Source: Drosophila pseudoobscura (Eukaryota > Arthropoda > Insecta > Diptera > Drosophilidae). From it: a DNA stretch of 64,000 nt. Each line of letters begins with the position of its first letter. Position 1 is the stretch's first letter. A program made the position numbers and the translations under genes. The stretch is taken from positions 14,335,001 to 14,399,000 of the forward strand of contig NC_046681.1 in the NCBI RefSeq assembly GCF_009870125.1. Reading direction: 5' to 3'. Positions 24,047 to 34,545 of this stretch are shown in pieces. Below the pieces are notes generated by a model. The model worked only from the letters and a program-made list of their open reading frames with translations, was not told where the DNA came from and ran no database searches.

Positions 24047-27000
24047 ATGACAACTTCATTGGCCCAGCAACTGCAGAAATTGGCAGCACCGCAGACAACG
24101 GTCACCCTCGTTGATGCCCGGAGTCGCGCTTCTATATTGTTCGACCCAAAGGCGGCGGCCACCAAGGACAGGAGGGCCATCTATGAGATTGGACTCAGTG
24201 GATTGCAGGAGCTGACAGACTTTAATCCGGCGTTCAAGGAGTTCCAGTTGACGCTATTCGATGAGGCCACGCTCACGCTGGAGCGCTCTGTGGAGCTGCC
24301 GGAGGTCAACAAAATGCTGGATGCGGCCATAGCCAAGTTCCTGCGTCTGTTGTCGCCGTACTTATTGCTTAGGCCGGCTCACATGGCGTTCGAGTGGCTG
24401 CTGCGTCGCTTCCAGATCCATGAATACAACAGGGGCGAGGTGATGGCCTTGATTCTGCCCTACCACGAGACAAACATATTTGTGCAGATCCTACAGACAA
24501 TGAGGCTGCGCGAGGCAGACGCCGAATGGTTCTGGCTGCGTCCCCTGCAGCGACCAGGCGTGCCACTGGCCAAGACGGCTCTGATCAACCGAGCAGCCAG
24601 CAATCCAGCCTTCCTCAGTTTCGTTTGCCGCACCACTCGCAAGGCCGTCAAGGAATTGGGTCCGCGAGCCCATCAGCTGCAGGCGCAGATTAATTTCTAT
24701 GCCACCATTGTTGTGGGTGCCTTGCAAACAGCCAAACCACTGGAGGATTGGCATATAAGTACCATATTAGAGGCACTGCTGCAAGGCCTGGTCTCCGACA
24801 CAATTGATTTCATGGCCGCCTCCTATGTGATTGTGGCCCAACTGGTGTCTCGCACCAAGCTGAAGAGCAAGGTCTGCGATGCCCTGCTGGAGCGTGTGGC
24901 CAACTGTCCATTCGAGCGGCTGCAAACCGAATCCCTGCTGCTACTGGTTTGCATCTATGGCAAGCAACAGGCTGCCGGGCCACAGCTTAAGCCGGAAACA
25001 GTTCTGAATTTTATTGGCCAAAAGTGGCTCATTGCTGCCTTGGCATCGCTGGCGAATGGCAATTTTGCCATCCAGTCTCTATGCATGCCACTGATGACGG
25101 GCGCTGTGACAGCTATTCGCGAGGATGATCCCTCCTCGAATTCTTATAAGCAATTCCTCGATAATCTGCTCTCCGATGTGCCCTTTCCCAAGCCCTCTGC
25201 CCAGCAGTTGATCAAGTGAGTATTTTGAAGTCTCTCATTCTTGTAGGTAAACATTTGAATGGTTTTTCTTTTTGCAGTTGCTTTTTGGATACTTTCGTGA
25301 ATACCGAAATAGAAGCGGCGTCACCCCCACCAACTCCCATGGATGAGGATACAATTGTCATAGATTCGGATGATGAAATCGAGCCTGAGAAGACCAGCTT
25401 TCAGACCTGGTATGCAGCATACCTGGAAAAACTAGAGAAACGCTATCCGGAGGCCTTCGATCTCAGTGTTAAGGAAGCCCTAAGTGCCAGATCTACAAGC
25501 AGCAACCGCAAGAAAGCCCTGAAATTGGCTTTGGGTGAGTGAAAATCGACTCTAAATATATTCCTTATAATATATATCCTCTTTTAGGTTTCCGTTTAAA
25601 TACCTCGGATGAAAAGGCAAAGCGTGTCTATGAAAAACTCTATCACTACAGCGCCGATTGGCGTCTCAGCGCTGTCAAACAGCTCGTGCAGAATCTGAAA
25701 ATGGACAAGAAACGAGAACGTAGCGTCAAGCTATTGCAGGAATGTCTGCCCGACCGAATCAACGATGATAGTGGTGCTGTGGTCACAGCCATACTCTTGC
25801 TACCCACAGAGGATCTCGTGCAAATGCTGGAGCCTGTGGTCTTTGCCCAGACCCTGTGTCGCCTACAGCGTCGAGCGCAATCACAGCAGCAGCAGAGGGA
25901 ATGGCGTGCTGTGGTTACACTCAGTGTCCAGCATTTGACCACTGACGCCGTTAGCAATCATTATGACACAAATCTAGTGCTGCTGGCCCTCATGCCACTG
26001 CTCTTTCCGTCCGATCCTCTGGCCGATAACGAACACTGTGCCCTGCTGATGATACTGAAGAGCGAGTTCTGCGCCAAAGTCCCCTTCCTGAGACAACTGA
26101 AGGTGAGCAAGAAGTTCTCCGAGTTTGCGGTAACCAAACATCGCCAGCACTTTCTGGATGTGATAGCCGGGAGCAGCCATGAGCTGTTTGGCCAGGAGCA
26201 GGCCTTGCTGAAGAGCGTTGAAGAGCATGGGGGCGAGGCCCATCTGCTGGAGGCCTCCCAATTGACACACCTGCTGCTCCTGCTCACCGCCTACGCAAAG
26301 CGACAGCTGCAGCCCCATGAGAGCCTGCATATGTTGGACAGGATCAGCCTGTACAGCCGGGGCCTTCAAATCAGAGCCATTAAAAGCAATCGAGCCGACC
26401 AGAACTTTGTGCCCCTTCAGTTGTACCTGGACTTTCTGCTTACTCTGGCGCGGAATACCAAATGGACGGGTCTTGTGGCCACGCCCTGGACTCAGCCAAC
26501 GGATGGGCTGCGCCTCTGTCTGCGCTTGATGGAGATCCTTGGCGCCCAAGTGTTCACCGAACGCTGCGAACATGCAGAGCGTCTGGAATGGACACAAGCC
26601 CTCAAGCGATGCTTCAGCTTGATGCTGCCCGTACCTCAACACAAACTGGAGTTCCTGTCCAACTTTTGCGTATTTGAGAGGCTGCGACAGCTGTGGGCAA
26701 ACGACTCGGATTATACCGTGTTCCGAGTGCAAGGCTTCCTGCTGCTGGAGGCGTTGATAGCCAACCAGGACTGCAAACTGGACTGCAGCCTGTTGCATGT
26801 CCTGCGTGTGGCCAACGCCTGTGGTTCACCACTACAGACACTCCGCCTGCAGGCTATGGACACGCTTCAGTTGATGAGCCAACGAGAGCTCGAGCCGCAT
26901 GTCCAGCACCTGGTGAAGGCGTTGCTCCAGCGGAGAAGTGAACTGGGCATGGATCACGAGCAGTATGCCCTTATACTCTACACGATACTGCAGCCAGAGC

Positions 27001-30000
27001 AGGCCACGCCCAAAGAAAAGCTAATGCTATCGAAGCTTCGACGTTCCGTGCTGGCCCTGGCCTCTGATCCAGAGCAACCACCAATTTGCACTGACTTCCT
27101 ACTTCGAGCCCTCAAACATGTGAACGATGAGCACTTCTTGACCTCCCTCCTGCCGTTGGGTATTGCGGCTCTAGAGGAGATTACCCTCGCGCAAGGGCCC
27201 AACTGTCAGCTGAAGCAGCTGCCTTGGCCCCATAGTGAGATCTACAAGTCGGTGATGGAGCGCTACGAAGGAAATGTAGCTCTGAGTGTGCTACAGAACC
27301 AACCGCTCGCCTGGGATCTGTTTGAGAAAAGTTTTACGCATCATGATGCCTACATTCAGCTGGACCAGAAGCTGCAGCCCATACCGTGTGTCCTGTTGGG
27401 CATCCTCACCCCCGAAACGTACGAGCGCCTGCAGTCGAAGCACAAGGTATCGCTGATCAGGCTGATTGTGGAGGCGGCCACCAAGGCGGACAACGATAGC
27501 ATCTTTTTGGCCAGCCACAGGCTGCTCAAACGCTGCCGCATGGAATGCCAGCCGCTGGTGGAAATGCTAACAGAAATGTGCGGCAAGGGAGTGCGCTCCA
27601 AGACACCCACGAAGCGAGGAAGCACGGCCACCAAGCAGGTGGACCTCACCAGCGCATCCTGGAAGCAGGGCATGACGCTGCTTGAGCTGCTGGAGAGCAA
27701 GAAACAACTCGTGGGCTCAGAGCTGCTGATACCCACCCTCTTCGAGCTGCTGCAGTCCTGCCTCACGCTGGAGGAGCACACCGCTGCCGAGTATCCCAAG
27801 CAGCTGATCCTCTCCAGCCTGCTGCACTGCTGCCAAACGGCCCAATCGGCTGGGGTTCAGCTGGCCAAGGCACTGCCAGAGTCCTGCTTCCGCATCGAGC
27901 AGGTGGTTCAGTGTTTGAGAAACACGAAGAACCCCCAGACCCAGCAGCATGCTCTGCTCTTCCTGACCCACTGTGCCGGCCTGTATCCGCAGCAGGTGCT
28001 GCACAAGATTGTGGAAATCTTCACGTTCGTCGGCTCCACAGTGGCCAGGCACGACGATGCCTTCAGTCTGCACATCATCCACAACGTGGTGGAGTCCATT
28101 ATACCCATCTTGCTGCTAAATACCGGAGAAAGGGATCGCCTGGTGATACCCGTGCTTAAGGTATTCGCGGACATCTGCACGGATGTGCCCGTGCATAGGA
28201 GGCTGTCCCTCTATGCCACGCTATTCCGTGTCCTCGATCCCAAGGAGCATCTTTGGCAGTTTCTGTGCATTGTCTTCGAGTCTCAAGTGCTGCTGGAATC
28301 GATCCCGCACAAGGTCCCGTTGGACAAGTCGCGTCTGGACTTTGTCCGCGAATTGACGCTGATGTTCGAGGAGCCAAGTGTGGCTCTACAGACCTGCATA
28401 CGCCTGCTGGATTACCTCCAGCAGCTGCCCGTCGACAAAAGCAAGCAGTCGGGTGCCAATGGAGGCAGCAGCTCCTCTCTTTTGTCCACTGAGCAGCAGC
28501 TCTTTGATGTCCGCACGCGATCGTTCAAGCAGCTCCGGCACTACAAATACGTCATCATGGACTATCTGTCGGGCATCAGCAGTTCCAGCGATTGGCAGGC
28601 GAAGATGAAGAGTGCCAATCCCAGCGATCTACTCGAACACTATCAGGCTCTGATCTTGCAGACCCTGGCCTATGTGGATGTGGTCAATCGAGCCTTGGAA
28701 GCATCCTCGGCCAATTCCTCGCTGGAGAAGTACTGGCGGGTGATGTCCAATCACGCGCAGGATGTCCTGGACAATGCCATTGGTATGCTGTCGCCGGAGT
28801 ACTTCCTGAATGTGATCACCGATCTGCTGAATCATCCGCTCATCCAAGTCCGCATCAAGGTGCTCGAACTGCTCGTCACAAAGCTAACGCCCACCTGCGA
28901 TTTCTTTGCCCACTCGACGACGGAGCACTTTGGCGTGCTTTTCGCACCCCTGGAGGCCATCATCAATGGCATCCTCGACAGCGGTTCGAGTAATCCCCAA
29001 CAGGCACAGCTCCAGCAGACGGCCCTGCAGGCTCTGCAGCTCTTGGCCCATCGCCATGGCAGGGACTTCCTCGAGGAATGCCGCTCCCTGCTGGCCACAC
29101 TTACAAAGATCACTAAGCGACGCTCCAATGTGCCCAAAGCTGTTGTGGGCAATGTGGTGCTCACCCTCGGGGAGATTTGCTCTAGCCTGAAGGCCCACGC
29201 CCTTGCCCAGCTGCCCAAGTTTGCGCCACAACTCACAGAATTCCTCAAGGAGCAGGTCCACCAAATGGCCACATTAAAACAGGGACCAGACTATGTCTGC
29301 TCCACTCTTGTGACGGGTAACTTTCATCGTTTATTTTCATTATTTATTGATTTTAAACACTTATTCGTTCACAGCTTTCCACAAACTCTTCAAGGCTCTG
29401 CCCCTCTTTTTGGGCCCCTACCTCGTGGACATCATCTCTGCTTTGGTCCGTCTCTCTGTGCAGCTGGATAGCCCACTCCTAATAGCGGATAAGCGCGCCC
29501 AGGCACTGAGGTTGCGTCTGCAGGATGTTTGGGCTGTGGTTTCCCAGGGTGTGGAAGTGAGGATCCTCGTGCCCAGCTGCACCAAGACCTACACTAGTTT
29601 GCTAGAACTGCAGGCCTACGATGAGGTGGGCCAGCTGATGCGTCAGCTTTTGCTGCAGTGCGTCAAACACAACACCAATGCCCAACTGCAGCCTGTGCAG
29701 GAGGCGCTGAGCGAGCTCTTCCTGCAAGCGCTGGAGTTCCGTCTGCAGGTGCGCGGCCGCGGACTGGAGAGGTTGCAGGTATCGGAGATTGAAGGAGGCA
29801 TCACCGAAGCATTTGTCACATGGATCCTAAAGCTGTCGGAGAGCAGCTTCCGTCCCATGTATTCCAAAGTGCACAAATGGGCGCTGGAGAGCAGTGCCAG
29901 GGAGACGCAACTCACGTATTTTCTGCTGACCAACCGAATAGCCGAGGCTCTCAAGTCGCTCTTCGTTTTGTTTGCCAGCGACTTCATATCAGATTCCTCG

Positions 30001-30522
30001 CAGCTGCTGCGGCAGCATAACACTCTCAATCCGGAATTCACTTCAGGAGTGCCGGCAGATGATGTAGAGCTGCTGATGGCCATTCTAAACACCCTCTATC
30101 ATGTCTTTTTGCACTGCACCGATGACTTCATCAACGACCATCGCTTCAACACTCTGATGCAGCCACTGGTGGACCAGCTGGAAAACGATCTGATCCTGGG
30201 AAGCGAGCCACTGCAGTTGGCGCTCAGCCAGTGCATTGCCCAGCTGGCCGTGGCCACCAACGATGTCATGTGGAAGCAGCTCAACAGTCAGGTGCTCCTG
30301 AAGACCCGTACCACGACGCCCGAGGTTCGGATCCTGGCATTCAACACTTGTGTGTCCATTGCCCGTAAACTCGGAGAAAGCTTTGCTCCCCTGCTGCCCG
30401 AGACAGTGCCATTTGTGGCCGAACTCCTAGAGGATGAACATCAGCGAGTGGAGAAGAACACTCGCAATGGGGTCCAGGAATTGGAAGCCATTCTGGGCGA
30501 GCCAATACAAAAATATTTGTAA
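24047..30522 (+). CDS. l(2)k09022: HEATR1/Utp10 homologue (BP28), SSU processome HEAT-repeat protein
   Basis: Four exons (24047-25215, 25278-25534, 25588-29316, 29375-30522) join in phases 2, 1 and 1 to give 2,100 aa. Human HEATR1 is about 2,140 aa. Family role: a very large HEAT-repeat scaffold of the t-UTP/UtpA part of the small-subunit processome, in the nucleolus. It is needed for Pol I transcription of pre-rRNA and for 18S maturation. Seen: a conserved N-terminal block with FEWLLRRFQIHEYNRGEV and LPYHETNIFVQIL (about 115-150), a U3snoRNP10-type region about 225-360, long Leu-rich helical repeats throughout, and a BP28CT domain about 1854-2010 (AFVTWILKLSESSFRPMY, then ALKSLFVLFASDF). Exon 2 holds an acidic linker with TIVIDSDDE (415-423). 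Introns are 62, 53 and 58 bp with good GT/AG ends. The start ATG has context AAAA. The gene converges on Nha1. Confidence 0.93.
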
Positions 30523-30842
30523 ATTGCCGAGTGTAAAAGATGTAACCATATAAAGATAAAGATATAAAGTGTAGACCCACAGCTTTTATCCGATTGAAAG
30601 CTAGTTCATTTAATTAATAGATCTTTTTTCTGAATCTTAAAAATTGTATAATATAATGTCGTTGCACTGTCACTAGTAAATTAGATAAAAAGCGTGCTTA
30701 GCTTGAAGTTGGAAATAGGACTTGGACTTGGACAGGACTTGGGGGCACTTGGATATTCCCAACCACTGCCGCAGGATTTGCGAAGTGGACAGTGAACCGA
30801 AAAATGGTTTTTCTTTTGCATTCACTTATTTGCTGTTCCTGA
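30523..30842 (+). other. HEATR1 3' UTR and convergent spacer
   Basis: The sequence downstream of the HEATR1 stop has ATATAAAG-type repeats (30549-30570) but no canonical AATAAA that I could find. HEATR1 and Nha1 converge here, with stop codons 754 bp apart. No further gene is seen on the plus strand. Confidence 0.5.
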
Positions 30843-31265
30843 TTAAAGTGCCACTTGAAGCCCGAAGAAGGGCATAAAGAACAGCCTCAGGATTACCAAC
30901 AAAATCCACTGGGCCGCTCCCAGACGCACTTTGGGCTTCCATTCTAAATATTCAATAATTTTCCTTAAGGGTAACATTACAGCACTTACAGATCCAGCTA
31001 TAATATATGCATCCTTGAGAATTTAAGAAGCACCAGTTTGAAAATAAGGAAAAATTGGATGGAACGTGTATCTGTATTGCCACGGTACATGTGATCTAAT
31101 AGAATCGTATCAAATTGGGTCTGGGAGCGAGTATTATTTTAAATTGATTTACTTATTCATTTATTTCGGAATGCAAAGTCCACTTACGGCTAATGTACAA
31201 TAAGAAAACAATCAACACATTGCGCTTGCGATCCAACAACAAGGAGATGAGATCCCATTCCCCAT
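30843..31265 (-). CDS. candidate small membrane protein, two exons, frame apparently broken
   Basis: On the minus strand, an ATG with ideal fly context (CAAAATG, 31265) lies 11 nt after the Nha1 stop. The first exon would be 31265-31188, ending in a strong donor (GCC|GTAAGT). The second would be 31013-30843 after AAG, ending in TAA. Exon 2 reads 56 residues that look like protein: VMLPLRKIIEYLEWKPK, then a hydrophobic span around WILLVILRLFFMPFF, ending GLQVAL. Exon 1 contains an equally protein-like stretch (EWDLISLLLDRKRNVLIVFL), but it is out of frame with the ATG, and its exit phase (1) does not match exon 2 (phase 0). Either two small indels, another exon, or a decaying gene would explain this. 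An AATAAA (31161-31166 on the complementary strand) lies inside the intron. I do not recognise the family. Confidence 0.35.
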
Positions 31266-31276
31266 TTTGACAACTT

Positions 31277-34200
31277 TTATGTGTTGTACGTATAGGAGAT
31301 GCTGGGTATGTGTGCATTGTTGAGCGTGTTGTCGTGCGTCTCCTTGTCCTCGGGTATCTCGGGATCTTCGCGCTCCTCCTCCTCGTCGATGATGCTGATG
31401 TCGCGTATGGAAGGACGATGGCTGCGTCGCCAGCCGCTGAGATCCTGCGGCTGCTTCGTCTTTGTCAGCAGCTTTGTCCCCGTCACCGATATCAGAATGG
31501 CACCCAACGGCGCTGTCAGCACAATACTGAAGACGCAGATCGTCTGCACAATGCTGGCGTAATTGCGTTCTTCTTCCGTGGAGTTCTCGTCGAGATGCTT
31601 GAGGGCCACCGGCCCCAAAGCCGCTTGGACTGTGGCCTTGGCCATCCAGGAGAGGCCAACGAAGAACTTCTCCTTGAGGTTCAGGCGATCGCCGAAGGCA
31701 ATGCCAGCCGTGGTAAAGATGCGCAGAATGGCGCCGGTGAAGATGCAGGCGGCCCCAATGGAGACGGTGTGCGAGTCCAGCTCGCGTATCTTAATGGTGG
31801 AGCCAGTGATGCCGAACAGAATGGGCTCGAAGATCATCCAGAAGATCTCGAAGGCGGTAGACACCGGATTATCCTCCACATCCCAGCCGTCCTTGCACCA
31901 GAATAGATTCGAAACAAAGGCAGAAAACACAACGGCCAGAGGGCCGGCTCCCTCGAAGCCCAGCTCCTCGCTGCCATAGATGGCCATCAGGCCGCCGGTG
32001 AAGAGGAGCAGTGTTCGCAGCGGCACCACATAGGCATCCCCCTTTTCGGGGAAAATGCGAGCCAGACTTCCCCAAAGGACGCCAAAGCCCAGGCCGCCCA
32101 GAATGCAGACCGGAGCCTGGGCAATCTGATACGCCAGTCCCTTGTCCGAGAACATTACGGTGCTGATGATGCCGAAGATAGCCACCGACAGGGCGTCGTC
32201 CACACCGGCCACAGCCACCACCAGCGTGGGAATGCCCTTGGCCACTCCGTAGCCTTTGGTTCGCAGGCGGAACAGGCAGGGAACCACCACAGCCGGCGAG
32301 ACAGCGGCGATGATGGAGCCTAAGAGGAACGACCAGATCCAGGGCAGATCGAGCAGGAAGTGCGACATCACGGCCACAATGACGGCCTCCACGCACCAGG
32401 GAATAATGCCCAGCTTAAGAATCGTTTTGTAGACCTTCTTGAAGGCTTCCGGCTCCATTTCGAGTCCAGCTCGAGTCAGGATTATGGTCAGCGCAAACTT
32501 GCGCAGGTGGGCCGTCACCACCGAGAAGTCACCATCGATATTGACCCAGCCGACGTTCTGAAAGAGTATGCCCACCAGGAGCATGCCAATCAGACGAGGC
32601 AGGGTGGTCAGAGATATCAGGTAGCCGCCAAAGTTGGCTGCCACAGTTAGGACGACCAGGCTAAACAGCTGTCCACCAGGGGCAGCCGAGTCTCCAATGA
32701 TTACAAAGGCCGTGATCCAAATGAGGACACCTGAGCGACACAAGAGAGTTGAGTTTTTTATAGAGGCAAATAGCTAGAGGCGTTGCATACCTATAAGAAT
32801 GATGGACACCAGTCGCGAGAAAGTCCTGAAGGTGGGACACAGAGGATAGGGGAAGATCTTCTGCCAGAAGGGAGGCTCCCACGATGACGATGGCTCCTCG
32901 CCGCGACACTTCAAACAGAATGTGTACATCCAGGATTCCTCCACAAAGTTGGCCCCACCATTGCTGCCCCCCGCCGAGCTATGGGCCATCTGATGGCCGT
33001 TATATTTGGCATTGAGCACGTCCAGCGCATTCTGTCGATAGTTTTCTGCAACAAAATGGCAAACGTCTATTAATACATGAGTTCTGGGTACGCGAGCACT
33101 CAACACTCCTCCGTGGGGCGATGGGGGGATGGATGGATGTATTATTTACCCAAAACCCCCGTCAAATTATCTCGTCAGTCATCATCGAACTCTAATTAGG
33201 TGATAACTATGGGGAGAATATCAACAGAGAGCGGGGGTTGGGAGTGCAGTGTGGTGTATGTGTGCACACGTCAAAGGCAAGACCTGCGCAATAAGATTGG
33301 AAATTGGTAGAGTCCACTTCCCCGGTTACTGCTAATTGATAATGTTAGCCGTGCGCCGGCAAATTGAATTCGAAATAGACATAGATATTGTCGACGACCT
33401 GGCAGATATTTGCATTTTTCCAATGAATAGTTCAAGGGAACTCTTTGGTAGTAAGAAATCCATCAAAAGGAGAAAGATTTCTTCAACATTTTTGAAATTT
33501 TCCGTGAAACTTTCCTACACCGCTCTGCTCAGTGGCGCCGCTTAGTAGCGATGGCGCCAATTAGAGTAATATTTTAATAAAAATGCGGAAATTTAAAACG
33601 TTTTTCGAAACCATATATAAAACCCCCTTCGTGTAGCTATCCTAAGAATGCTTATACGTGCAAAAGCTCCACTGAACGCCACTTTACACACGTATTTTTT
33701 ATAGCATTTCACTTTTTTTACGATGTTACAGTGGCGCCAATGAAAACGTTCTTTTTCTGTACTACACCACTGTACATGTAAAAATGTAACAGAGATGTTA
33801 AAGTTATCCCCTTAAATGTTATTCCGTAACGTAAAGGATATCCTTCCAGGACTCACCATAGCTGTGCGTTGAGACCCGATCGCTCTCATTGTCATGGGTG
33901 GTGGTGGCAGTGTCCTTCAGTATGCTCTTCCTTCGCGCCGGTCCAATGTCCGTGTGCGAGTGTGTGGAGGTCTGTAATTCCAATATAAATATAATTCGAG
34001 GTTATTTTCAATCACTTTCTGTCGTTATCTTTTCACGATCCCACGACGTCATCCGATAATCAATAAAAGCAGAAATATGAGCAACATTTTACGAGTATTT
34101 ATGGCTACCGCGTAAATCTAAGCACACACAAAATCCAAATTTACAATCTCACCTATTGATCGTAATCGTAATTCGTTACCTGTGAAATTTTACGCCTAGG

Positions 34201-34533
34201 ATTTTGCTCAAAGGCGGGGTTATCGTATCCGGCGCCGGGGCCTGCGGCACCGCCAATTCCGCCTCCTCCACCTCCACCAGCGATCATTGGCGGATCCGAG
34301 ATAATGCTCACCCGCCGCTTGGGCTGGCTATCGATGACAATGCTGCTCTTGAAGTTGTTCCCAGCTCCAGTGCCAGTTCCAGCTCCACTTCCATTCCCGT
34401 TGCCATTCGGCATGGGCACATCACTGAGCACGGGTATCGGTGAGGGGGCAATGATGGTCGTGGGCGTGGTGATTAGGCTGGCTGGAGCACCGGAGGAGTC
34501 ATCCCTGGTTCCTGGCTCACCGGTGGCCGTCAT
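31277..34533 (-). CDS. Nha1: Nha1, CPA2-type sodium/proton (NHA/SLC9B) antiporter
   Basis: Four coding exons on the minus strand (34533-34180, 33971-33857, 33045-32791, 32730-31277) join in phases 0, 1 and 1 and give 725 aa. The family are electrogenic cation/proton antiporters of plasma or apical membranes; fly NHA1 has also been linked to chloride/proton transport. Seen: a hydrophilic, Gly/Ser/Pro-rich N-terminus of about 200 residues with a PKA-like KRRVS, then a membrane domain of about a dozen hydrophobic spans. It carries the catalytic double-aspartate motif AVAGVDDALS (D about 419-420), preceded by AAVSPAVVVPCLFRLRTKG. The cytosolic tail is acidic (DEEEEREDPEIPEDKE). The ATG at 34533 is the first in frame after an acceptor (TTTGCAG, exon from 34545), so the exon also holds 12 nt of 5' UTR and at least one upstream non-coding exon is expected. 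The intron sizes are 208, 811 and 60 bp. It is convergent with HEATR1. Confidence 0.9.
33046..33856 (-). other. Nha1 intron 2 with three CTCF-like motifs
   Basis: This 811-bp intron contains AGTGGCGCC (33531-33539), ATGGCGCC (33551-33558) and AGTGGCGCC (33730-33738), close to the Drosophila CTCF core AGRTGGCGCC. A short plus-strand open frame (33342-33545) is not domain-like. I see no other gene inside. Confidence 0.6.
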
Positions 34534-34545
34534 CGTCTTGTGGAT

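Noticed and set aside
25974..26798. 274-codon open frame on the minus strand within HEATR1
   Set aside because: It is antisense to the well-supported HEATR1 exon 3 and arises from its codon bias.
33342..33545. Plus-strand open frame within Nha1 intron 2
   Set aside because: It is short, has no domain and no leader or promoter signals, and overlaps a likely regulatory cluster.
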